7,522 nucleotides of DNA from SIG607 sp045592625 (GTDB lineage: Bacteria > Bacillota > Clostridia > Oscillospirales > Acutalibacteraceae). Below, in pieces: positions 1 to 5,262 of this stretch (its first letter is position 1; each line of letters starts with the position of its first letter). Position numbers and translations under genes: made by a program. A model generated the notes under the pieces. The model worked only from the letters and a program-made list of their open reading frames with translations, searched no databases and was not told where the DNA came from. Location: assembly GCA_045592625.1 (NCBI GenBank), contig JAZNVC010000011.1:1-7522 (forward strand). Direction: 5' to 3'.

Positions 1-924
1 AGAATTGCTGCTTTCCGTGAGATGATCTGTGCTGACACTGTTGAAGAGAGAGAAACTGCTCTTGAAAAGATTCTCCCCTATCAGCAGGGCGATTTTGAGA
101 AGCTTTACGAAGCTCTTGAAGGCAATCCTGTATGTATCCGTTTCCTTGATCCTCCTCTCCATGAGTTCGTACCCACCGAAGAGGCTGACATCAAGGCTCT
201 TGCAGATGCTCAGGGCAAAACTGTTCAGGATATCAAGAACATCATTTCTTCTCTCCATGAATTCAACCCAATGATGGGTCATCGTGGATGCCGTCTTGCA
301 GTTACCTATCCTGAAATTGCTAAAATGCAGACTGCTGCTGTTATCCGTGCAGCTATAAATGTTAAGAAAGCTCATCCCGATTGGAACCTCGTTCCCGAAA
401 TTATGATTCCTCTTACCGGAGAAGTTAAGGAATTGAAGTTCGTTAAGGACGTTGTTGTTGCAACTGCTGATGCTGAAATCGCTGCCGCAGGTGCTGACCT
501 TAAGTACGAAGTTGGTACTATGATGGAAATCCCCAGAGCTTGTCTTACTGCTGATGAGGTTGCTCGTGAGGCTGAATTCTTCTGCTTCGGTACTAACGAC
601 CTTACTCAGATGACCTTCGGCTTCAGCCGTGACGATGCAGGTAAGTTCCTTACCGCTTACTACGACAGCAAGATTTATGAAAATGTTCCCTTCGCTAAGC
701 TCGACCAGAACGGTGTTGGTAAACTTATGGATATGGCTGTTACTCTTGGTAAGAAAACTCGTCCTGAAATCCACTGCGGTATCTGCGGTGAGCACGGCGG
801 TGACCCTGTATCTGTTGAGTTCTGCCATAAGATTGGCCTCGACTATGTATCTTGCTCTCCCTTCCGCGTTCCGATCGCACGCCTCGCTGCCGCTCAGGCT
901 GCTATACGCGAAAGTGGGAAATAA
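1..924 (+). CDS. ppdK: Pyruvate, phosphate dikinase, C-terminal part (5' end outside window)
   Basis: This is the last 307 residues of a protein normally about 875 residues long. The reading frame is open from base 1, so the Met codon at base 22 is internal. The enzyme interconverts pyruvate + ATP + Pi and PEP + AMP + PPi in the cytoplasm; many anaerobic Clostridia use it in glycolysis in place of or beside pyruvate kinase. What is present is the PEP/pyruvate-binding TIM barrel. Visible family motifs are FLDPPLHEFVP, GHRGCRLAVTYPEI, FCFGTNDLTQMTFGFSRDD and, near the end, GICGEHGGDP, whose Cys (codon 784-786) corresponds to the catalytic proton-donor Cys831 of the C. symbiosum enzyme. The protein ends with the typical SCSPFRVPIARLAAAQAA segment, so the C-terminus is complete. 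Codon choice (many C-ending Phe, Tyr, Asn and Leu codons) looks richer in G+C than the AT-rich genes downstream, as expected for a highly expressed enzyme. The stop codon lies 7 nt before the left inverted repeat. Confidence 0.97.
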   Translation, partial: RIAAFREMICADTVEERETALEKILPYQQGDFEKLYEALEGNPVCIRFLDPPLHEFVPTEEADIKALADAQGKTVQDIKNIISSLHEFNPMMGHRGCRLAVTYPEIAKMQTAAVIRAAINVKKAHPDWNLVPEIMIPLTGEVKELKFVKDVVVATADAEIAAAGADLKYEVGTMMEIPRACLTADEVAREAEFFCFGTNDLTQMTFGFSRDDAGKFLTAYYDSKIYENVPFAKLDQNGVGKLMDMAVTLGKKTRPEIHCGICGEHGGDPVSVEFCHKIGLDYVSCSPFRVPIARLAAAQAAIRESGK

Positions 925-931
925 TCAAATC

Positions 932-961
932 TGTTATGGGACAAAGCGTTTTAGCGTGAAA
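932..961 (+). repeat. Left terminal inverted repeat of candidate element
   Basis: The sequence begins TGTTATGGGACAAAGCG and continues TTTTAGCGTGAAA. The reverse complement of 5107-5136 matches it at 25 of 30 positions, both starting TGTTA. A 22-nt core (939-960, GGACAAA..., TTTTAGCGTGAA) recurs as a direct repeat at 973-994 with 20/22 identity. A shorter degenerate copy seems to follow at about 993-1009 (GAACAAAAAAGCTTGAA). A 5'-TG/CA-3' end with tandem 20-odd-nt internal repeats is the arrangement known for ends bound by IS21-, Tn7- and Mu-type DDE transposases. The link to any one family is inference. Confidence 0.7.
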
Positions 962-972
962 TCGCATAAAAA

Positions 973-994
973 GGACAAAACTTTTTAGCGTGAA
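973..994 (+). repeat. Second copy of the 22-nt end repeat
   Basis: GGACAAAACTTTTTAGCGTG followed by AA matches the core of the left terminal repeat (939-960) at 20 of 22 positions, in the same orientation, with starts 34 nt apart. It probably represents a second transposase-type binding site inside the left end, if the element interpretation is right. Confidence 0.65.
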
Positions 995-1030
995 CAAAAA
1001 AGCTTGAACGAAGAAATTTAAGAAAAAATA

Positions 1031-1075
1031 AGACCTTGCATTTGTAGAATAATCTACATTTGCAGGGTCTTTTTT
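1031..1075. terminator. Bidirectional intrinsic terminator between ppdK and the XRE gene
   Basis: The arms 1031-1048 and 1053-1070 pair over 18 positions with two adjacent mismatches and one G-U pair, around the loop ATAA. A run of U follows on the plus strand (1071-1075), and on the minus strand the stem is followed by TATTTTTTC. It can therefore end both ppdK transcripts and the convergent minus-strand regulator transcript. Confidence 0.85.
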
Positions 1076-1119
1076 ATGCTTAAAGGCCTTGTACAGTAAT
1101 ATTAAAACAAAACCAACAA

Positions 1120-1452
1120 TTATTCTTTAGAACATAATCTATAAAAATGAGTTATCAATTCATTTACAAATTCATATTCTTGTTTGCCAAGCGAGGAAAG
1201 CTTATTTATTAATCCATCCATTTGTTTAACATCACGTTTGCCGTACAATATATAATCGGAAGAAACCTGTAAAGATTTACATAACTTTGCTAAATTTTCA
1301 GGTCTAACAGCCTTCTTTCCAAGTTCAATGCAAGAAATCGTTTGCAAGCTAACATCAATAGTTTCGGCGAGCTGCTCTTGTGTTAGGTGCAGTTCTTTTC
1401 TGCATCCTGCTATTCTTAACCCCATTTCAACAAGAAATGCATCATTCTTCAC
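1120..1452 (-). CDS. XRE-family (Cro/CI-type) helix-turn-helix regulator
   Basis: This is a 110-residue protein predicted to act as a DNA-binding transcriptional regulator, most likely of its own gene and of the divergent operon. The N-terminal helix-turn-helix domain covers about residues 10-70. It shows the family pattern LRIAGCRKELHLTQEQLAE, then a recognition-helix region VSLQTISCIELGKKAVRPEN and the closing LAKLCKSLQVSSDYILYG. The remaining ~40 residues are a short helical tail that could mediate dimerisation; no ligand or peptidase domain is present. The start chosen is GTG at 1452, because a clear AAAGGAG sits at 1461-1467, 8 nt upstream. The longer TTG start at 1470 would place that ribosome binding site inside the coding region. 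The gene is convergent with ppdK and divergent from the zinc-ribbon gene, sharing a 325-nt control region. Family assignment is secure; the target genes are inferred from position and the nearby operator. Confidence 0.88.
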   Translation of the reverse strand: MKNDAFLVEMGLRIAGCRKELHLTQEQLAETIDVSLQTISCIELGKKAVRPENLAKLCKSLQVSSDYILYGKRDVKQMDGLINKLSSLGKQEYEFVNELITHFYRLCSKE

Positions 1453-1460
1453 GCGAACTG

Positions 1461-1467
1461 CTCCTTT
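1461..1467 (-). promoter_or_regulatory. Ribosome binding site deciding the XRE gene start
   Basis: AAAGGAG on the minus strand lies 8 nt before a GTG codon (1452). This spacing favours GTG over the upstream in-frame TTG at 1470. Confidence 0.75.
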
Positions 1468-1506
1468 CAATGCTAATTTCTTTAATTATATTGAAAAAAC
1501 GTTAAA

Positions 1507-1512
1507 ATTATA
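1507..1512 (-). promoter_or_regulatory. Possible -10 box of the XRE gene
   Basis: A TATAAT hexamer reads on the minus strand about 40 nt before the ribosome binding site. No convincing -35 box is found at 16-19 nt spacing (best candidates AAACAT or CAAACA), so the promoter would be weak or depend on an activator. The adjacent inverted repeat 1517-1554 would cover its upstream part, which fits autoregulation. A second TATAAT at 1485-1490 is an alternative. Confidence 0.35.
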
Positions 1513-1516
1513 ACCG

Positions 1517-1554
1517 CTCATAGAATTAAATGTTTGACTTTTTAATGCTATGAG
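1517..1554. promoter_or_regulatory. Inverted-repeat operator, likely site for the XRE regulator
   Basis: The arms CTCATAGAATTAAA (1517-1530) and TTTAATGCTATGAG (1541-1554) are reverse complements at 13 of 14 positions, separated by 10 nt. The spacer contains the -35 box of the plus-strand promoter, and the right arm fills most of its -35/-10 spacer. Binding there by a dimeric regulator would block RNA polymerase. The position between divergent genes, one of them an XRE regulator, makes this the obvious candidate operator. The protein-site pairing is inference. Confidence 0.65.
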
Positions 1555-1562
1555 ATTATAAT
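1534..1562 (+). promoter_or_regulatory. Strong sigma-A type promoter of the membrane-protein operon
   Basis: TTGACT (1534-1539) and TATAAT (1557-1562) are separated by exactly 17 nt, near-consensus for the housekeeping sigma factor. Transcription would start near 1569, giving an untranslated leader of about 209 nt before the start codon at 1778. The operator inverted repeat 1517-1554 overlaps it, so it should be repressible. Confidence 0.75.
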
Positions 1563-1777
1563 TAAGAAGGTGTTTTATGTCGAAAAAACAAATTTTTCAA
1601 AAATTTTTGTTTTTTAAAATCTTTTTGTTTTTTTGTTCGTCTAACTAATGCGAGCGGTGAAAGCAGAGGGTTTAAAACACGAACCTATTGAAAACACCAT
1701 TAGAATTTAAAATCCTAAATTATTTAAAGCGGGTTTTAATAATAATTAAATTTTTATTTATGAAAGAGGGAAAAAAC
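1563..1777 (+). other. Long AT-rich 5' leader without a clear gene
   Basis: The leader begins with runs of A and T (1583-1635) including the short palindrome CAAAAATTTTTG (1598-1609), which could form a weak hairpin before a U-run. A GC-richer segment (about 1649-1672) follows, then AT-rich sequence up to the ribosome binding site. No known riboswitch pattern was recognised. An in-frame TTG at 1688 and an ATG at 1760 could extend the next protein but lack good ribosome binding sites. Confidence 0.45.
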
Positions 1778-2899
1778 ATGGCAACAGCAATCGAGTTAAC
1801 ATGTTCAAAATGCGGTGCAACAATGGAAGTGACGGACAAGGCTACAGGAAAAGTTACCTGCCCGTACTGTCATAATGAAAGCGTTATTGACGGATTAGTT
1901 AAAAACTCACAAATTCTTGAAAAGGAGAACATCAACAGTGGCGTTTCTATGACGCTCACAAAGTCCGACATTAGCAATGCGATTTTCAAATCCTTTGATA
2001 ATTCAATAGTGTTCCCACTTGATATTTTTGATAAAGGTGCAGTTTATTCGGAAGAGCATCTAACTGTTCCGTCATATCTATTCTATTGCAACGGAATGGC
2101 TTCATTTAATTATGAAGCTGGCGTACAGAAAGAAAGACTTGCTGGTGGCCAAGTTAAGAGTAACGGTAATGTTAAAATGCAAACCGAAACTTATACCGAA
2201 TGGACTCCTATGAGCGGCGCAACTAATGCTTCGGCAGCAGTTTTTGCACCTGGTAGCCGCGAATTGAGCAACATCACCTGTGATTTGTATCATGGATATG
2301 ATGCAAATAAGTTGGTTGACGTAGAAGAATTATCATTTCCTGCTGATGTAAAACCCTATACATATAATATACCCGCTCCAGCAGCATTCAATGAATATGC
2401 AAAGCCTGTAATGGAAAGAAAATTAAGAGCAAATGCCAAAACCAGTTTAGCTAATAAGCAGTATCGTAATTTGTCATTGGGCGGATGCCAAGTTCAAAAA
2501 GACGATACCTCAAGAGTTACTTTGGGTGTTTACAAATTAGGATACCAATACGGTGGTGCAAATTACACTTTGTATGTAACTGGTGACGGTTCAAATTCAC
2601 TTTGGGAAACTATTCCTGTTGATGCAGAGCGTAAAGCAAAGCATGATGAACTGACAGCAAGACAGAATAAACTAGCTTCAAAGCGTACAGGATTTTTAGT
2701 AACCGCTATAATATGCTTGGTACTTGCTTTGGCTACATATGGTATATCTCTCATTGGAACAGCCTTGTTCGGTTATTTCTGGTTCAAACGCAAATCAGAC
2801 CGCAAGAAGCTCCAAGAAGAGTTCGATGCATTTGTTGCACAGGCAAATAATGCAAAGAATGATTTTGCAACAAAAGGAGCCTTAATATCTGGACTATAA
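1778..2899 (+). CDS. Zinc-ribbon protein with C-terminal membrane hairpin (YdjG-like)
   Basis: This 373-residue protein of unknown function is the first gene of the operon. The N-terminus is a small zinc ribbon with pairs C9-x2-C12 (TCSKCG) and C28-x2-C31 (TCPYCH). A middle region of about 250 residues (roughly 45-300) looks beta-rich and has no motif I recognise. Residues ~305-337 are hydrophobic (GFLVTAIICLVLALATYGIS, then LIGTALFGYFWF) and probably form two membrane passes or a re-entrant hairpin. A charged helical tail (KRKSDRKKLQEEF...) follows. The architecture and the SPFH neighbour resemble B. subtilis YdjG, which acts with YdjH, YdjI and PspA in membrane stress; equivalence is inferred from architecture, not alignment. 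The start at ATG 1778 is chosen for the ribosome binding site GAAAGAGGG just upstream. The in-frame TTG at 1688 would add 30 residues ahead of the zinc ribbon and has no such site. Confidence 0.82.
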   Translation: MATAIELTCSKCGATMEVTDKATGKVTCPYCHNESVIDGLVKNSQILEKENINSGVSMTLTKSDISNAIFKSFDNSIVFPLDIFDKGAVYSEEHLTVPSYLFYCNGMASFNYEAGVQKERLAGGQVKSNGNVKMQTETYTEWTPMSGATNASAAVFAPGSRELSNITCDLYHGYDANKLVDVEELSFPADVKPYTYNIPAPAAFNEYAKPVMERKLRANAKTSLANKQYRNLSLGGCQVQKDDTSRVTLGVYKLGYQYGGANYTLYVTGDGSNSLWETIPVDAERKAKHDELTARQNKLASKRTGFLVTAIICLVLALATYGISLIGTALFGYFWFKRKSDRKKLQEEFDAFVAQANNAKNDFATKGALISGL

Positions 2900-3043
2900 A
2901 AGACACAGTTCCATTATTCTATTGGTGTCTATATACTGTTAAATTGCCTTAAATATAACATCCGTTAATGGAACAAGAATCCAGCATTCATTGTTGCTTT
3001 TTCGGGTGTTATTTATTTTAATTGATTATAAGGAGAAACTAAT
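2900..3043 (+). other. 144-nt intergenic leader with competing inverted repeats
   Basis: Three inverted pairs are visible: AGACAC (2901-2906) with GTGTCT (2925-2930), GTTCCATTA (2908-2916) with TAATGGAAC (2966-2974), and AACATCCG (2957-2964) with CGGGTGTT (3003-3010, one G-U pair). The first and third can form together, but the second interlocks with both, so alternative RNA folds are possible. No U-tract terminator and no strong promoter is seen. It may be an RNA processing or differential-expression spacer inside the operon. Confidence 0.4.
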
Positions 3044-4093
3044 ATGTCATTATTTAACAAAAATCCCAACGAAGTAAATTATGTTGGAGGGAAAAAACAT
3101 TGGACCGATGTCATAAAGAACTCTGGTCCTGGTGAACTATTAATATGGCGTCAGCCTGAAGAGGATTTTAATACAAATTCAACCTTAATCGTAATGCCAG
3201 GAGAAGAAGCTATATTCATCAAAGATGGTATAGTTGTTCAAACATTTGAAAACGGCAAATACGAACTTTCTACTGAAAATTATCCTTTCATAAGCAGACT
3301 TAGAAATGCTTTCTCTGGTGGCATTAGCACATTTAACTGTGTGGTTTACTTTGTTAGAAAAGCACATAGTGAAGAAATTCTCTGGGGAACAGAATCTCCC
3401 ATCCAGGTTAGAGATAATGTTCTTGGTGTCACAACAAAGCTTAGAGGAAGAGGCGCTTATAAAGTACAAATTGAAAATCCTGCAAAATTCCTTGAAAAGT
3501 TAATCGGCAACAACGTGCTTTTCCAAACTCAATCAGAATTAAATAAATATTTTTATAACGAATTTCAGAGTAAAATTAGAAGCGCAATTGCTAAGACCTT
3601 GATGGAAAGTAAAACCGAAATACTTGGAATTGATGCAAGATTAGATGAATTATCAAATTATATTCAACCTGCAATGCAGGAAATTTTGGATGATTATGGT
3701 TTGAAATGCGTTAAATTCACTGTTTCTGCATTAGACATTGAAGATAACGAACAACGCCAGAAATATGATACCGCTTATGCTGATAAGGGTGTCATGGGAG
3801 TGCTTGGAGATGACTGGGGTCGTCAACAGGCTGTGTATGTTATGAAATCTATGGCAGAGAATCCTAGCGGTGGTGCAGCAGCAGCGGGAGCAGGAATTGG
3901 AATGGGCTTTGGTGCAGCAGGTGCGTTTGGTGCAATGTCTCAACAAGTATTTGCTCAACCTACTGATCAAAATCAGCCTGCTAGCGAAGACCCGATTGAA
4001 ACTCTAAGCAAGCTCAAAAAAATGCTTGATGCTGGTTTAATTGAACAAGCTGAATATGATGCAAAAAAAGCAGAAATACTAAGCAGAATGTGA
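3044..4093 (+). CDS. SPFH-domain protein with C-terminal SHOCT-like segment (YdjI-like)
   Basis: This 349-residue cytoplasmic, membrane-associated scaffold belongs to the bacterial SPFH family often labelled 'virion core protein-like'. Residues ~1-250 form the SPFH-type region. It opens with NEVNYVGGKKHWTDVIKN, followed by LLIWRQPEEDFNTNSTLIV, VQTFENGKYELSTENYPF and a later helical part around FQSKIRSAIAKTL and VKFTVSALDIED. A Gly/Ala-rich flexible linker occupies about residues 273-300. The last ~34 residues (DPIETLSKLKKMLDAGLIEQ then AEYDAKKAEILSRM) match the SHOCT pattern, a short helical segment thought to mediate oligomerisation. There is no signal peptide or obvious transmembrane helix. 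In B. subtilis YdjI, an SPFH protein of similar length, links PspA to the membrane with YdjG and YdjH. The same trio-like context here suggests a membrane-integrity complex, which is inference. AGGAG at 3031-3035, 8 nt before ATG, supports the start. Confidence 0.87.
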   Translation: MSLFNKNPNEVNYVGGKKHWTDVIKNSGPGELLIWRQPEEDFNTNSTLIVMPGEEAIFIKDGIVVQTFENGKYELSTENYPFISRLRNAFSGGISTFNCVVYFVRKAHSEEILWGTESPIQVRDNVLGVTTKLRGRGAYKVQIENPAKFLEKLIGNNVLFQTQSELNKYFYNEFQSKIRSAIAKTLMESKTEILGIDARLDELSNYIQPAMQEILDDYGLKCVKFTVSALDIEDNEQRQKYDTAYADKGVMGVLGDDWGRQQAVYVMKSMAENPSGGAAAAGAGIGMGFGAAGAFGAMSQQVFAQPTDQNQPASEDPIETLSKLKKMLDAGLIEQAEYDAKKAEILSRM

Positions 4094-4103
4094 GGAAATT
4101 AAA

Positions 4104-4778
4104 ATGAAAAAGAAATCGATTTTATTACTGGTTTTAGAATTAATATTTTTAGTAGTTTTTAACTCGGTGTTCTTTATCTTAGGTGGTACCGAGCATGTTG
4201 CTTCTGTTTGGATTTCCTTTGGATTCATTAACTTCTCCTATTTAATGATTTTATTAACTTCGCTCTTAACTCGTCAAAAAGCAAATTCCAAAATTTTCGG
4301 ACTCGCACTATATTCAGTTTCAACTGTATATTTCTTTTCAGCATTTGTTGTTGGTATAATATTTGTTTTCTCAAAATTGGATTCTTATAAAATACCGTTT
4401 GTTATCCAGTTCATAATGGCAGCTATTTTTGCGGCACTTTTCTTAGTAAACTTAATTGCTAACGAAACAACTGCTGAAGCAACTGAAATCCACAAAAGTG
4501 AAGTGGCTTATATTAAAGAAGCATCTTTTAGAGTAAAAGCTTTTATCGGATGTGTTGAGTCAGAAAAAGCAAATAAAGCTATAGAAAAACTATATGATTT
4601 AATACACTCTAGCCCTTCAAAGTCTTCGGCGAAAGTTAAAGAAATAGAAGATGAGATTTTAAGAAAAATTTCAAATATTGGCTATTATGTCGATGCAAAA
4701 GATGAGGATGCGATTTTAAATGAAGTAAAAGCTACAACTGTTCTTGTTGAAAAACGCAATGTCGAATTGAAAAAGTAA
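4104..4778 (+). CDS. Four-helix membrane protein with cytoplasmic helical tail, unknown function
   Basis: This 224-residue integral membrane protein is not assigned to a named family from sequence alone. Four hydrophobic segments lie at about residues 5-27, 34-56, 65-89 and 97-118, so both ends should be cytoplasmic. The remaining ~105 residues form a charged, probably helical tail (TAEATEIHKSEVAYIKEASF ... IEKLYDLIHSSPSKSSAKVK), with a recognisable SSPSKS turn before a predicted helix. The start is firm: GAGGAAA overlaps the stop codon of the SPFH gene and the gap is only 10 nt, so the two are translationally coupled and the products probably work together. By position it could fill the role of YdjH in the B. 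subtilis set, but similarity to YdjH cannot be shown here. It is the last gene before the operon terminator. Confidence 0.8.
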   Translation: MKKKSILLLVLELIFLVVFNSVFFILGGTEHVASVWISFGFINFSYLMILLTSLLTRQKANSKIFGLALYSVSTVYFFSAFVVGIIFVFSKLDSYKIPFVIQFIMAAIFAALFLVNLIANETTAEATEIHKSEVAYIKEASFRVKAFIGCVESEKANKAIEKLYDLIHSSPSKSSAKVKEIEDEILRKISNIGYYVDAKDEDAILNEVKATTVLVEKRNVELKK

Positions 4779-4812
4779 ATCTATGGAGAGAAATCATAAA
4801 TTTTAAATTTTT

Positions 4813-4854
4813 AAAGAGATTGCCTCACAACAAAAAGTGTGGCAACTCTTTTTT
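4813..4854 (+). terminator. Intrinsic terminator of the three-gene membrane operon
   Basis: The stem is AAAGAG, TTGCC and CAC (4813-4828) pairing with GTG, GGCAA and CTCTTT (4837-4851), with one bulged A and one T-T mismatch. A T-run extends to 4854. It lies 34 nt after the stop codon of the four-helix protein. Confidence 0.85.
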
Positions 4855-4947
4855 ACTACTTAAGCTCTTTATTTTAGCTTCATAAAAACTATATGTCCTA
4901 TATTAAGGCTGTATAGTGGAGTATTATAGAAGGCTTGAAATCTCAAG

Positions 4948-4976
4948 TTGATTGTTCTAATATAATAATGTATAAT
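4948..4976 (+). promoter_or_regulatory. Promoter with no protein-coding gene behind it
   Basis: TTGATT (4948-4953) and TATAAT (4971-4976) are spaced by 17 nt. Transcription would start near 4983 and run through the purine-rich stretch and the right inverted repeat to the terminator at 5147-5173, giving an RNA of about 190 nt. A small hairpin (CTTGA/TCAAG, 4934-4947) lies directly upstream of the -35 box. Confidence 0.6.
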
Positions 4977-5106
4977 GGGTTATAAGTTCGTAAAACTTGA
5001 CCCGATGATGAGAGATACGGAGAGAAAATTGGAAAAAAAGAGGAAGAAAAAGGGCGGGTCAAACGGAGAGAATTTGAGAGAATGGGAGAAAAAAAGAAAT
5101 TGTCCT

Positions 5107-5136
5107 TTTGACGCTAAAAAGGTTTGTCCTGTAACA
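5107..5136 (-). repeat. Right terminal inverted repeat of candidate element
   Basis: Read on the minus strand it starts TGTTACAGGACAAACC and continues TTTTTAGCGTCAAA, 25/30 identical to the left end at 932-961. A further GGACAA unit, the start of another repeat copy, follows inside at 5100-5105 (minus strand). The 22-nt core lies at 5108-5129. The end dinucleotide is CA on the plus strand, mirrored by TG on the left. Confidence 0.7.
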
Positions 5137-5140
5137 TATT

Positions 5141-5173
5141 AAAAACCTCTTGGATTTCTCCAAGAGTTTTTTT
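5141..5173. terminator. Bidirectional intrinsic terminator just outside the right repeat
   Basis: CTCTTGGA (5147-5154) and TCCAAGAG (5159-5166) form a perfect 8-bp stem with a TTTC loop. Seven T residues follow (5167-5173) and five A residues precede it (5141-5145), so it can work on both strands. It ends the candidate RNA and shields the GH13 gene from upstream transcription. If the cassette is an insertion, this was probably the original ppdK terminator. Confidence 0.85.
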
Positions 5174-5180
5174 GTAACCA

Positions 5181-5209
5181 TTGAATTGTTAGAATAAAAA
5201 TGACATAAT
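5181..5209 (+). promoter_or_regulatory. Promoter of the GH13 gene
   Basis: TTGAAT (5181-5186) and CATAAT (5204-5209) are 17 nt apart, and TGA directly precedes the -10 box (an extended TGn -10). Transcription would start near 5216, leaving a leader of about 47 nt. No operator or catabolite-repression (cre-like) box was recognised. Confidence 0.65.
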
Positions 5210-5262
5210 ACAGTTTAATGAATATAATAGTAAATATATTATATATATTAAGAGGTGGAAAA

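Larger units (their letters stand above)
932..5136. mobile_element. Candidate non-autonomous mobile cassette bounded by TGTTA...TAACA inverted repeats
   Basis: The 4205-nt interval is delimited by inverted 30-nt ends (25/30 identical) with additional internal repeat units. Its contents form one coherent block: an XRE-type regulator, a divergent operator/promoter, three membrane-associated genes and a promoter-led non-coding stretch. No transposase, integrase or recombinase is encoded inside, so movement would need an enzyme supplied in trans. Deleting the interval would join ppdK to the terminator at 5147-5173, placing it about 17 nt after the ppdK stop, a natural distance. Against the idea, the flanks AAATC (left) and TATTA (right) show no target-site duplication. 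Two independent small repeats (MITE-like remnants) flanking native genes would also explain the ends. Confidence 0.4.
4983..5173 (+). ncRNA. Candidate purine-rich small RNA
   Basis: The segment between the promoter 4948-4976 and the terminator 5147-5173 holds no credible reading frame. Its 5' part can form a hairpin (AAGTT 4984-4988 with AACTT 4994-4998). A longer-range helix is possible between TTGACCCG (4997-5004) and CGGGTCAA (5055-5062), an exact 8-bp inverted repeat. Bases 5007-5100 are strikingly A/G-rich and contain the direct repeat ACGGAGAGAA (5017-5026 and 5063-5072) plus several GAGAG and GGGAGA units. No known RNA family is recognised. An alternative is simply the inner end of a transposon with an outward-reading promoter. 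Confidence 0.35.

Noticed and set aside
939..994. The two 22-nt direct repeats as the start of a CRISPR array.
   Set aside because: Only two good copies exist, the gap is about 12 nt, there are no cas genes, and the same unit appears inverted 4 kb away, which fits element ends.
1577..1648. A 23-codon frame (starting MSKKQIFQKF, Phe-rich) in the leader of the zinc-ribbon gene, with AAGAAGG just upstream, as a leader peptide.
   Set aside because: The predicted transcription start (~1569) falls inside or after that Shine-Dalgarno sequence, so the mRNA would not carry it properly. The Phe/Lys composition is just what poly-T and poly-A runs give.
1688..1777. A longer N-terminus for the zinc-ribbon protein starting at TTG 1688 (or ATG 1760).
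   Set aside because: No ribosome binding site precedes either codon at proper distance, whereas GAAAGAGGG sits right before ATG 1778 and the zinc ribbon starts 8 residues later, as is usual for N-terminal ribbons.
3044..4093. The SPFH protein as evidence of a prophage ('virion core protein' label).
   Set aside because: That label comes from a distant poxvirus annotation for this SPFH family. No phage structural, lysis or integrase genes are present in the window.
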